Source of the DNA: Neobacillus sp. PS3-12
GTDB taxonomy: Bacteria > Bacillota > Bacilli > Bacillales > Cytobacillaceae
Length of the DNA: 64,000 nt
Direction: 5' to 3'
NCBI RefSeq assembly: GCF_030915385.1
Contig: NZ_CP133268.1
Span: 1,426,001-1,490,000, forward strand
The position numbers were made by a program, and so were the translations under genes. Shown here piece by piece: positions 8,159 to 16,923 of the stretch (its first letter is position 1; every line of letters starts with the position of its first letter). The notes under the pieces were generated by a model, which was not told the DNA's origin, made no database searches, and saw nothing but the letters and a program-made list of their open reading frames with translations.

Positions 8159-10350
8159 TTACATTTTTTCTATATTTACAAAGTTATCGTGAAAAGCAAG
8201 GCCTGCATTTCCAGTGGCTTTTTTTCCCATATCGGATGGAGTGGCTTTTACCGTATAGTTCACATTAAAATTAATATCTTTATACCATGTTTCATAAATA
8301 ACAATTTCATTTACAGGAACAGTCTCAGTTAATGTAGCTAAAACAGTAACTTCCCCGATTTCGTTATATACTTTTACACGATCATCATTTTGAATTCCAA
8401 ACTGCTTAGCAAGTTTTGGATGAATTTCTACATATGGCTTGTCATGAATTGCCCTCTCCCAATCCAAATTTTGAAATTGGCTGTGAAGACTTAATTTCCA
8501 GTGTGGTGTAATACAGCGATATGGATATTGTTTTGTCGCTTTTGATTCTTCAATATACACTGGTAATTGTGGGTGACCAAATTTTGCAGCTTCTTCACTC
8601 CATAACTCATATTTTCCTGATGGTGTTCTAAAGTTACCATCCTTCCAGGCAACTTCCATATTTTTCATTTTCTTTGGACCCGTTTTTAATTCTTTCCAGT
8701 CCTTCATACCGTATTTTGCTAAATATTTATCCCCAAATTCATTTGCCAGCCAATCCTCTAACTTGCCAGAAGTCGGGAAAGTACATGAGCCTTTTTCTAA
8801 TTCATTGAGTTTTTTAGATAGACCCATTGCGATTTCCAAGTCACTTTTTGCTTCATACATTGGCATTATTGCCTGTTCATTTAGGGTCAGCCAATAATGC
8901 CAATAGGATACACAAGCTCCTGGAGTTTCGAATAGAGTGGTGACAGGCAAAACAATGTCTGACATCTCCACTGATTTATTCATAAACAGATCTGCAGTTA
9001 CAACAAAATCCATGGCTTCAAAAGCTTTTTTAACTGTCTTTGTATCCGGATCCTGCTGCATTGGATTTCTGCACGCAATCCAAAGCATTTTTATTGGCGG
9101 TTCTTTTGCAGCCAAAACCTCCGCTCCAAAATTATTCATGTTGATGGTGCGGTTTTTTCCTCCTCCACTGCCTTCCGTGTTTTTTGAGCATCTACAGCAT
9201 AATTAAAACCATAGGTGTCAAGATTTCCATAGTTCGCTCCACCACCCAAAATTCCAACATTTCCTGTGATTGCTGCAAGGGCATCTATGGCTCTAACATT
9301 TTGTCCTCCGTTTGTATGCCTCTGCATTCCGTACCCAATCCAGATATTCGCAGGTTTTGTTGTTGCATACTCTCTAGCTATTCGTTCAATTAGAGAAACA
9401 GGTAATCCTGTTTTTTCAGATGCCCATTGGAGGGTGATATTATTTTTAATGTAATTAAAAAATTCCTGATAGCCAATTGCGTTTTTTGTAAGCCAATCGA
9501 TGTCATACAAATTATTTTCGATTATATAACGTGCCATACCAAGAGCTAATGCACCATCAGTACTTGTTCTTATTTGAATATGTTCATGTGCCTTCGCAGC
9601 CGTATTAGTTAATATGGGATCTATAGAAACAATTTTGCAGCCATTTTCTTTTGCTTTTTCAATAAACCTCATAGAGTGAACGGAAGTCCATGCTGGATTC
9701 CCTCCCCACAAAATTATATATTTTGAGTTTACGAAGCTCTCAGGATCATTATTTAATAATGTTCCAAAATCAAAGGTTTGAGCATCAATTCCGGCGGGCC
9801 AACATGGTGTTCCAAGAGCACTGGTTGTATAACCGATGCTAGCCATCATCCCATTAACTGCATCTGACAAAACGTTAAAGTTTCCAGAATATTTATTCAA
9901 GCAAATCGGTAGTGTGCTTCCATATTCCTTTTTGATCTTCAAAATATTTTTCGCAATTTCCGTATACGCTTCATCCCAGCTAATTCTCTCCCATTTTCCA
10001 GTTCCTCTGCCTTTTTGGCGCATAGGATATTTAATTCGATCAGGAGAATAAACACTTCTTGGGTAGCTATTCCCTTTCACACAGATTACTCCATTCGTGT
10101 AGGTGTTTGCTGGATTTCCTTGTATATGCTTTATTACTCCATCTTCAACTGTTGTTAAAATAGAACAGTTATCATAACAGTTTCTGGGACAAGCATTTTG
10201 GAAAATATGCGTTTTCTTGTTTGTAGATGCATTGACCGTTAGGCCATTAAACTGAAAATCGAAGAAAGAAGAGCCTAAACCTGCTAATGCCCCTGTTGCA
10301 ACAGCACCCTTTAAAAATGTTCTCCTACTGAATTGCGGAGCTTCCTTCAT
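8159..10350 (-). pseudogene. dmsA: Tat-exported DmsA-like molybdopterin oxidoreductase, split by a frameshift
   Basis: Two open frames make one DmsA-type protein of about 725 residues. The first (9136-10350) starts at an ATG after GGGAGAG. It has a twin-arginine signal (SRRTFLKG, residues 8-15), then a [4Fe-4S] site (Cys54, 58, 62, 90) and the molybdopterin domain; it stops at a TGA. The second (8159-9139) carries the C-terminal cofactor domain. A -1 shift at the six-A run (9153-9158) gives KNRTINMNNFGAEVL and restores the protein. Cys183 in GTPCWPAG sits where the Mo ligand is expected. Indel error, mutation or slippage are all possible. It lies between torD and dmsB. Confidence 0.85.
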
Positions 10351-10362
10351 AAATATCTCTCC

Positions 10363-10992
10363 CTACAAAGTTTTTATAAACTCTTTCTCTTGCTCAAAAA
10401 AAGCTTTTAATATTAACGCCATACCTAAACAAATCTTGGATTCACTATGTTTAATAACGTCTATACAATGCAGCTGCACCCACTTCAGAAAATGATGCTC
10501 CAAAAAATTTACATATAACTCAAGCCATCTTACATTTTCCTCTTCTTCATTTATAAGTTTGTGAAGAAGGTAACATATAAATTCAAGCTCAAAACCAATA
10601 TAATCATCCGGCTCCTTACCCAGCTTTGAAACAGTCAATCCTGCACTTTCGTAAAAGTTTCTGATAATTAAAGTTTCTTTTTGCATTAACACTCTTTCTT
10701 TCCTTATATAAACAGATTCATAAGGAGGTGCAAGCAGCATTTCCGGGCCAATAAATAGGCGACTATAGTCAAATTTTGCTTCAGCTATATCTTCTTCCGT
10801 CAGGTATTGCAACAGATTTATTCCTTCTAAAACTTGTTCATTGCCAGTGTCATTTAACTGTTCAAAAAGGATGGAAATGGCGGAACTCCAAATATTTTTA
10901 TCCCAAAGACGATTAGTATAATAATGAAAAAAAACATTGTAAAATTGAAAGCGACCAATTAATAGCTTTTTATTAACTGAAATGGTCTCCAC
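10363..10992 (-). CDS. TorD/DmsD-type chaperone for molybdoenzyme assembly
   Basis: About 209 residues, all-helical by composition. Family signatures are FDYSRLFIGPEMLLAPPYESVY and PDDYIGFELEFICYLLHKL. TorD-like proteins bind the signal peptide and core of the apo-reductase, hold it for cofactor insertion and prevent early Tat export. It lies just ahead of the dmsA-like gene, as expected for its partner. A GTG at 10992 behind AGGTGGAG is the likely start; an in-frame ATG at 11010 has no ribosome site. Confidence 0.88.
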   Translation of the reverse strand: METISVNKKLLIGRFQFYNVFFHYYTNRLWDKNIWSSAISILFEQLNDTGNEQVLEGINLLQYLTEEDIAEAKFDYSRLFIGPEMLLAPPYESVYIRKERVLMQKETLIIRNFYESAGLTVSKLGKEPDDYIGFELEFICYLLHKLINEEEENVRWLELYVNFLEHHFLKWVQLHCIDVIKHSESKICLGMALILKAFFEQEKEFIKTL

Positions 10993-11076
10993 AAAATCTC
11001 CACCTGTCATAGTTTCTTAAAGAAATATTGGTTCCTAACTATTTATATAGTAAAGTACCCCTCCATTTATATAAAT

Positions 11077-11092
11077 TGTGATGAAATGAACA
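11077..11092. promoter_or_regulatory. possible Fnr/CRP-like site upstream of the torD-dms operon
   Basis: TGTGATGAAATGAACA resembles the TGTGA-N6-TCACA class used by Fnr; one half is perfect and the other is poor. It lies about 85 bases upstream of the torD start. Oxygen control would make sense for a reductase, but the call rests on one weak match. Confidence 0.25.
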
Positions 11093-11240
11093 TAATAGAA
11101 GAATATCATTTCTTGTATTAAGTATAGTTAATATAATTGAATGGGGGTTTATGAATATCTACACAAATTTTCGATAAACAGTGTATTTTTGTACAGTTAA
11201 GCCTTAAGTTTTTTCTATATATTTACATCAATACAAATAA

Positions 11241-11271
11241 AAAATGTATTCCTTGAATTGGAATACATTTT
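11241..11271 (-). terminator. terminator of the PucR-family regulator gene
   Basis: Perfect 11-12 bp stem AAAATGTATTCC / GGAATACATTTT with T-rich flanks, directly after the stop codon at 11272. The gap 11011-11240 contains no gene, only AT-rich DNA that should carry the torD-dms promoter. Confidence 0.8.
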
Positions 11272-12879
11272 TTACCTTACATTCATGGTTTTTATTTTTA
11301 ATGCAACTAACAGATTTAGCAGATCAACAGACTTTTCCAAGTTAATATTTAAAATACTCTCAATTTTTTTTAATCGGTTCCTCAATGTATTAATATGAAT
11401 AAATAATTTATCCGCAGTAGATTTAAGATTTCTATCTTCCTCTAAAAAAACTTGAAGTGTTATTAACATATCAGCTTCATTAAGCATGTCATATTTGTCT
11501 AACTCACCAAGATATTCGTTATAATACTCTTTTAGCTGTTCTTCACGAATATTTATCAATAACCTCATTAATCCTAAGTCATCAAAATGTGTAAATAATG
11601 AGTGATTTGAGTCATACCTTCCAAATTCTAATGCAAGCTTTGCCTCCTGGTAACTTCTACAAATGTCCACAATTGAAGGATAATATCTCCCTATTCCAAG
11701 TCGGGGACAAAAGTCAACTTTGTGCTCTAGAAAGATGGTTGTAAGTGTATTTGAAATTAATTTAGATTCTTTCTTAATTTCCTCTTCTTGCTTGCCCCTG
11801 GCAACATTAACTAAAATGATAAACAATCCATTAAGCTCCATTACAATAGGTTTATAAAATAGGGAGCGGAGTGAATTTTCTATAAGTTTTTCAGCCAGTT
11901 CAATTAATTCATCTTCTAGCATATCTCCCTGACTATTCCTTAACTCTATTAAGATTAATAAATGGGGAGAGCTCATATCCCAGCCCCAATGACGTGCCTC
12001 ATTTATTATTGTATACGGTGAATCAAAGTTATTATGAACAAGGTCATAGATAAAGTTCTTTTGATACTTCTTTTCAAATTCCAAAAATTCATTCCGTTTT
12101 TTTAGCTCAGCAATTAAAACTGGCATCAATGAATCTATTTGAAAAAATGCAAAGGCTGTTACTGCCCCTCCTTTAATTAAAATATATCCTGATTTCATTT
12201 TGTCATAACTGAATGGACGAATATAATAGGTGCCATCTTCCCCAAAATCAATTTCGGTAAACTGTGAATTTGTATATTCAAGTTCATTCAATTTACTTTT
12301 AAAAGAGGATTTAAAAGAGTTTCGAAAATAATTTTGTTCTTTTCTTTCAATGAGTTCATTTAAATAAATATCAGTTATTATAATCTTTCTGTTGATTTTT
12401 CTTTCCAATTGAGATATAAACTTTTGAATACCAATTTGGTTTACTTCGTTAATAATATGAGATATAGAATTTACTACATAGTTCGAGAACTGATTCAAGC
12501 TTTTTAATTGATCAATTAATTGCAACGTATTCTCTATTTGGACAATCGAAATTGATTTTTTATATAATAGTATTGGAATTTGACTATCATTTTGTAAATA
12601 ATGAAATAGATGATAGGTCAAGTTTTCTTCATTTCCCATTAAAAAAATTGCAGAGACTTGCATGTTAATGGCTTTTTTTAACGTTTCCAAAAGATTATCT
12701 TGTAAATGATCAACGTTAATTAAGAGTAGCTCATCTCCATTTATTTCGTTTATACCTTCAATAACCCTTGTAAAAGTTATTCCTAAATTTTTCTCCCCCG
12801 CTATTATTTCAAAACTTGAAAATGGGTGTATGCAAATTAATTCTTCTAGAATATACTGTTTATTTATCATTGTTATCAT
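11272..12879 (-). CDS. PucR/CdaR-family transcriptional regulator
   Basis: 535 residues. The C terminus holds the PucR-type helix-turn-helix (TADKLFIHINTLRNRLKKIESIL). Ahead of it is a GGDEF-like middle region ending in YQEAKLALEFGR, and the N-terminal PucR-type sensor domain. Such proteins activate purine, sugar-acid or related pathways in response to small ligands; the ligand here is unknown. Its start overlaps the end of the ferredoxin gene by 20 bases, so the two are co-translated. Placement between the two molybdoenzyme modules suggests that it controls one or both. Confidence 0.85.
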   Translation of the reverse strand: MITMINKQYILEELICIHPFSSFEIIAGEKNLGITFTRVIEGINEINGDELLLINVDHLQDNLLETLKKAINMQVSAIFLMGNEENLTYHLFHYLQNDSQIPILLYKKSISIVQIENTLQLIDQLKSLNQFSNYVVNSISHIINEVNQIGIQKFISQLERKINRKIIITDIYLNELIERKEQNYFRNSFKSSFKSKLNELEYTNSQFTEIDFGEDGTYYIRPFSYDKMKSGYILIKGGAVTAFAFFQIDSLMPVLIAELKKRNEFLEFEKKYQKNFIYDLVHNNFDSPYTIINEARHWGWDMSSPHLLILIELRNSQGDMLEDELIELAEKLIENSLRSLFYKPIVMELNGLFIILVNVARGKQEEEIKKESKLISNTLTTIFLEHKVDFCPRLGIGRYYPSIVDICRSYQEAKLALEFGRYDSNHSLFTHFDDLGLMRLLINIREEQLKEYYNEYLGELDKYDMLNEADMLITLQVFLEEDRNLKSTADKLFIHINTLRNRLKKIESILNINLEKSVDLLNLLVALKIKTMNVR

Positions 12880-13426
12880 CTCTTCTCATAAAACAAACAA
12901 CCTCTTTTGCATTTACAAATCTAACAGAGGGATTGGTGAAATTCAGAAATGGTATTTTTGATATCCATTTTTCTTCATTGCTCTTCAACCGATCATGTAT
13001 GTTAATTATACTTAGGGATTCAGAGACACATGCAGATACACATGCTGGTTTTAATCCTTTCTCTAAGCGGTCAACGCACATGTTGCATTTGTCTATCTTT
13101 GCTGTACCTGGATTAAAAGAGATAGCATCAAAAGGACAGGAGCCAAGGCATTTTTTGCAACCATTACAATTCGAAGAATCGAAAGCAACAATTCCATCTC
13201 TGCGCTTTTTGAAACAATTTCTAGGACAAGAACCTATACATGCAGGATTTTCACAATGATTGCATGCCATCGAGAAAAAAATATTCTTTAAAGACCCAGT
13301 TTCCTCCAAAGAGCGAACCCTTCGTCGGGTGACTTGTCTGCCATTTTCATTTCGACAGGCCATTTCACATGCACGGCAACCAACGCACCTGCTCAAATTC
13401 ATTTTAAACCCCAATTGCATGGCCAT
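12860..13426 (-). CDS. DmsB-like 4Fe-4S ferredoxin (second copy)
   Basis: About 188 residues and a paralogue of the protein at 7584. Four cysteine groups are present: CVGCRACEMACR, CNHCENPACIGSCP, CNGCKKCLGSCP and CNMCVDRLEKGLKPACVSACV. There is no signal peptide. ATG at 13426 follows AAGGAAAG. It is divergent from the cytosolic molybdo-oxidoreductase at 13555 with about 128 bases between, and is the probable electron partner of that enzyme. No second DmsC is present, so this pair may work with a soluble donor. Confidence 0.9.
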   Translation of the reverse strand: MAMQLGFKMNLSRCVGCRACEMACRNENGRQVTRRRVRSLEETGSLKNIFFSMACNHCENPACIGSCPRNCFKKRRDGIVAFDSSNCNGCKKCLGSCPFDAISFNPGTAKIDKCNMCVDRLEKGLKPACVSACVSESLSIINIHDRLKSNEEKWISKIPFLNFTNPSVRFVNAKEVVCFMRRDDNNDK

Positions 13427-13554
13427 TTTTTCCACTTTCCTTAAATAATAAAGTTTTGTGACAACATGTATACAGTAGTAAAGTTATTATATAATATCCA
13501 TAACCTACTCACCTGACTTCATATTTAAACTTCTGTGAACAAGGAGGTATTACC

Positions 13555-15555
13555 ATGTCTGGATTAATGGGAAATTTAAAAATGACAAGACATGTTTGCC
13601 CTAGAAATTGTTATGGAGCTTGCAGTTTCATTGCTTACACGAACAATGGAATTCTAGAAAAGCTCGAAGGTGACCCTTCCAATACGTACACACAAGGGAA
13701 GTTTTGTGCAAAGGGTTATAATTTTATCAATTATGCTTACCATCCTGATCGAATTAAATATCCTCTGATACAAACTAAAAGAGGTTCAGGAGATTGGAAA
13801 AGAATTCCCTGGGAATACGCATTGGATATTATTTCCACTAAAATACTTGAATTAAATAAAAGATATCAATCCAATTTATCAATTTGCCTTAATAAGTACT
13901 CGGGAAATTTAGGGATCTTACACAGATCAGTTGAAAATTTCTTCGATGGTTTGGGAAACACAACGCGAGTTATAGGCTCTCCATGCTGGTCAGCAGGTTT
14001 TGATGCTCAGTATTATGATTTTGGAAATTATGAAACCTCTGATCCTTCTGACATGGAGAATGCAAAATTAATTATCCTTTGGGGTGTAAACCCAGCATGG
14101 ACAGCTGTTCATGCCCTTCCGTACATTTTTAATGCCCAGGACAATGGTGCAAAAGTAGTAGTTATCGATCCTGTCTTTACAGTTTCCGCCAAAAAGGCAG
14201 ATTACTATATTCAGATAAAACCTGGTAGCGACGGTGCACTGGCTTTGGCTATCGCAAAAGTCCTAATTGAAAATAATCAGTATGATCATGCCTTTATTTC
14301 AAATTACACTTTAGGTTGGGAAAAATTCAAAAGTTATGTACTCTCTTTATCCTTGAAAGAACTCTCTAATGATACAGGTATTCATATTGACACAATCTAT
14401 CAACTAGCCAATATGATTGGAAATATTCATCCCATGTTTACCTGGGTTGGGTTTGGATTGCAGCGGCATTCTAATGGGGGCCAGAACATTAGGGCTATAA
14501 ATGCACTACACGCCCTCACCGGAAATATAGGTATTCCAGGCGGAGGAGTAAATTTCGGTCATGAAATGACACAGAAGTTTACTAGTTGTAATTGTAGCCA
14601 TGACAATCAAAATCGGTTAATAGAAGTGAATAGATTTTCTGATAGTCTTTCAACATTAACCGATCCCCCAATAAATTTTTTATGGATTTCATGCAGAAAT
14701 ATTCTTAACCAGGATCCTCAAACTCAAAATTTAAAAAACGCTTTAGAAAACATAGAGTTTATAGTAACTGTAGACCAATTTTTAACTCCCACTGCCCTCC
14801 AATCGGATATTGTCCTTCCGACTACTAATTTTTTTGAAGAGGAGGATATTATAGCCGGGTACTGGCACCACTTTATTGGTTATAATCAGAAAGCAATTGA
14901 GCCTTACTATGAGAGTAAAAGTGATTTAGAAATTTCAAAATTATTATCAAAGGCATTAAATCAGAAATCCCCTGGGTTTTGTAAGTTTCCAGAGGAAGGA
15001 AGTATTTCTCATTTCATCGATAGAGAATTTAATGAAGAAATATATGAATTACTAGGAATAAATCACTGGAGTGAATTAAAAAACGGAGTTAAAAAAGCAA
15101 GGCTTCCAAAAACTTCATGGAGTGATTTTAATTTTAAAACACCTTCAGGAAAATTTGAATTTTTATCTGAAAGAGCATTTAAAAATGGATATTCCTCTAT
15201 TGCTGAATACAGAAAAAGTATGACTCCTAGTGAAAAATACCCATATTGGTTCTTGACTACGCATTCGCAATATCGGTTGAATTCACAGTTTTCCAATTCC
15301 AGTTATTTAGAGAATGTGGAAAAAGAGCCTATCTTTTATCTTCATCCACTCACTGCAAAAGCACATGGAATCGCAAATAGAAATAAGATTAAAGTATTCA
15401 ATGATTTAGGGGAAATTGAAGCTATAGCTGAATTTACTGATGATCTTCCTAAAGATATCATTCTTCTATATCAAGGTTGGTATGAAGAAACGAAAATCAT
15501 TATAAATAGAATAGTACCGGGGTATTCCACTGATATGGGAGAAATATCAACCTGA
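13555..15555 (+). CDS. cytosolic molybdopterin oxidoreductase, probably shortened by a nonsense codon
   Basis: 666 residues, paralogous to the Tat-exported subunit but with no signal peptide: it begins at ATG after AAGGAGG and reaches the cluster cysteines at once (Cys15, 19, 23, 51). GSPCWSAG (Cys144) matches GTPCWPAG of the paralogue. The C terminus has the second cofactor-binding domain. After the TGA at 15553-15555 the same frame continues AKSIAFYDTFVNLIKL to a TAA at 15606, which aligns with the end of the paralogue (GNAGLAFHDNFVNIEKM); the real gene may be 13555-15606. It pairs with the divergent ferredoxin gene. The substrate is unknown; soluble YoaE-like proteins are possible relatives. 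Confidence 0.87.
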   Translation: MSGLMGNLKMTRHVCPRNCYGACSFIAYTNNGILEKLEGDPSNTYTQGKFCAKGYNFINYAYHPDRIKYPLIQTKRGSGDWKRIPWEYALDIISTKILELNKRYQSNLSICLNKYSGNLGILHRSVENFFDGLGNTTRVIGSPCWSAGFDAQYYDFGNYETSDPSDMENAKLIILWGVNPAWTAVHALPYIFNAQDNGAKVVVIDPVFTVSAKKADYYIQIKPGSDGALALAIAKVLIENNQYDHAFISNYTLGWEKFKSYVLSLSLKELSNDTGIHIDTIYQLANMIGNIHPMFTWVGFGLQRHSNGGQNIRAINALHALTGNIGIPGGGVNFGHEMTQKFTSCNCSHDNQNRLIEVNRFSDSLSTLTDPPINFLWISCRNILNQDPQTQNLKNALENIEFIVTVDQFLTPTALQSDIVLPTTNFFEEEDIIAGYWHHFIGYNQKAIEPYYESKSDLEISKLLSKALNQKSPGFCKFPEEGSISHFIDREFNEEIYELLGINHWSELKNGVKKARLPKTSWSDFNFKTPSGKFEFLSERAFKNGYSSIAEYRKSMTPSEKYPYWFLTTHSQYRLNSQFSNSSYLENVEKEPIFYLHPLTAKAHGIANRNKIKVFNDLGEIEAIAEFTDDLPKDIILLYQGWYEETKIIINRIVPGYSTDMGEIST

Positions 15556-15736
15556 GCTAAAAGCATTGCCTTCTATGATACCTTTGTAAACTTAATAAAA
15601 TTATAACCTATAAAGATATCGAAGCGTGACAGAGGCAACTTCACTTTATGAATAATTCCTAAGAAAAGATTTTGTATATAAAAGTTTCTTACTTGAATCA
15701 GACTACCTTTACAAAAATGGTTGAAGATAATAAATT

Positions 15737-15913
15737 TTAACTGACTAAATGTATCATACGAAAATTAGCTAATCTTTTAATCGACTCCCCAAAAAAATGA
15801 CCACATGCTTTACCTATTTTCAAAATGGGCACGAAATGGTGCACGGACTTAATTTTTTTAATTAAACTAGATTTATCTAGATTACCTTTAAGACCTTTAA
15901 AACCCTTGATAAA
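15737..15913 (-). pseudogene. possible 3' remnant of an integrase gene
   Basis: A frame open for 58 codons without a start, reading KSVHHFVPILKIGKACGHFF in the middle. It sits next to the right-hand tRNA repeat, where integrase genes usually lie. Similar short frames (KKILSVPHLCT, KKISIVHHLCT) follow each copy of the tRNA repeat. No catalytic residues of a tyrosine recombinase are present, so this is a suggestion from position and similarity of the remnants to each other. The rest of 15607-15971 shows nothing recognisable. Confidence 0.22.
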
Positions 15914-15971
15914 TCAGACTTTATTAATTTTAATTTAACTTATTTAACTCAGTTTATTAACTTGAATGCCT

Positions 15972-16016
15972 CTGGCAGCGTTGAGGTCAGGGGTTCGAGC
16001 CCCCTATTCTCCATAA
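15972..16016. repeat. right copy of 45-bp direct repeat (putative attR)
   Basis: Exact copy of 1087-1131, the 3' part of tRNA-Ala from the anticodon loop onward, without the 5' half of the tRNA. It marks the likely right end of a 14.9-kb insertion. Confidence 0.75.
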
Positions 16017-16021
16017 TCGAA

Positions 16022-16050
16022 AAACCCTTGCGCAGCAAGGGTTTTTCTTT
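16022..16050 (+). terminator. duplicated tRNA terminator
   Basis: Same hairpin AAACCCTTGC / GCAAGGGTTT with T tract as at 1136, now following the truncated tRNA copy. It was duplicated with the repeat. Confidence 0.75.
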
Positions 16051-16082
16051 GTTTTATCCTTCTTTTTCAATCCTCATATTTT

Positions 16083-16120
16083 AGCATCGTGCACAAATGG
16101 TGCACGATGCTAATTTTTTT
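16083..16120 (+). terminator. strong hairpin with T7 tract
   Basis: Perfect 12-bp stem AGCATCGTGCAC / GTGCACGATGCT, five-base loop, then seven T after AA. It has the form of an intrinsic terminator but no plus-strand gene ends here. Related GTGCAC...GCAC...T7 stretches occur at 1204 and 15827. Confidence 0.5.
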
Positions 16121-16236
16121 CTACATAATTTCGTTCGTTTTCCTAGGTAACTCTTATTTATTGAATCTAAAAATAACACCATCTGCGATGACATCATTTT
16201 CCTTTCCGCCTACTGTTAAAACTGCTTGTACCCACT

Positions 16237-16905
16237 CTAGTTTTTAAGAGTTTTTTTCCAATCATCAGCGAATTTTTCTATCCCTTGATTAGTCAGTGGA
16301 TGCTTCGCAAGCTGTTCAATGACTGTAAAAGGAATGGTAGCAATGTGTGCACCAGCCAAAGCCACACGGGTTACATGATCTGGGTGCCGAACAGAAGCCG
16401 CGATAATTTGAGTATCCAAGTTATGGACACGGAATAACTCAGCAATTTTCTCTACTAATTGGACACCATCTTCAGAAATATCATCTAAACGGCCTAAGAA
16501 TGGAGAAACATATGTAGCACCTGCACGAGCAGCTAATAGCGCTTGGTTTACAGTAAAGATTAGTGTAACGTTTGTTTTAACACCTTTATTTGCTAGATAG
16601 CGACACGCTTCCAAACCATCCAAAGTCATAGGAAGCTTAATGGTTACCTTCTTATCGCCACCATTAATTTTAATCAACTCATCTGCTTGTGCAATCATTT
16701 CTTTAGCTGTCACAGCATCAGGAGTTACTTCCGCCGAAACTGATTCAACTTCTGGCACAGCCTGACAAATCTCTGTTATACGATCCTCAAATTTAACTCC
16801 TTCTTTAGCAACCAAGGAAGGGTTTGTGGTAACACCAGCTAACACACCAATTCTGTACGCTTTTTTGATGTCCTGAATATTTGCGGTATCAATAAATAAT
16901 TTCAT
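16237..16905 (-). CDS. tal: transaldolase, short TalC/FSA-like type
   Basis: 222 residues, the compact decameric type common in Bacillus. It begins [16 protein letters not shown] and has [28 protein letters not shown] (Schiff-base Lys in the IKLP strand) and [12 protein letters not shown]. It exchanges dihydroxyacetone units between sugar phosphates in the non-oxidative pentose phosphate pathway. ATG follows GGAGGAGAAT. It is 18 bases downstream of transketolase, clearly one operon. Together they would feed arabinose carbon (from araBDA, next door) into glycolysis. Confidence 0.94.
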   Translation of the reverse strand: MKLFIDTANIQDIKKAYRIGVLAGVTTNPSLVAKEGVKFEDRITEICQAVPEVESVSAEVTPDAVTAKEMIAQADELIKINGGDKKVTIKLPMTLDGLEACRYLANKGVKTNVTLIFTVNQALLAARAGATYVSPFLGRLDDISEDGVQLVEKIAELFRVHNLDTQIIAASVRHPDHVTRVALAGAHIATIPFTVIEQLAKHPLTNQGIEKFADDWKKTLKN

Positions 16906-16923
16906 AACGATTCTCCTCCATTT

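Noticed and set aside
9130..9165. Canonical -1 programmed frameshift heptamer A AAA AAC in dmsA
   Set aside because: The heptamer is present, but the incoming frame does not read it as AAA AAC in the required register; simple slippage on A6 remains possible, so only that is reported.
15553..15555. TGA in a molybdoenzyme as a selenocysteine codon
   Set aside because: Known Sec in this superfamily is at the Mo site near the N-terminal third; here the codon is 17 residues from the C terminus, opposite a Gly in the paralogue. No SECIS-like hairpin is evident.
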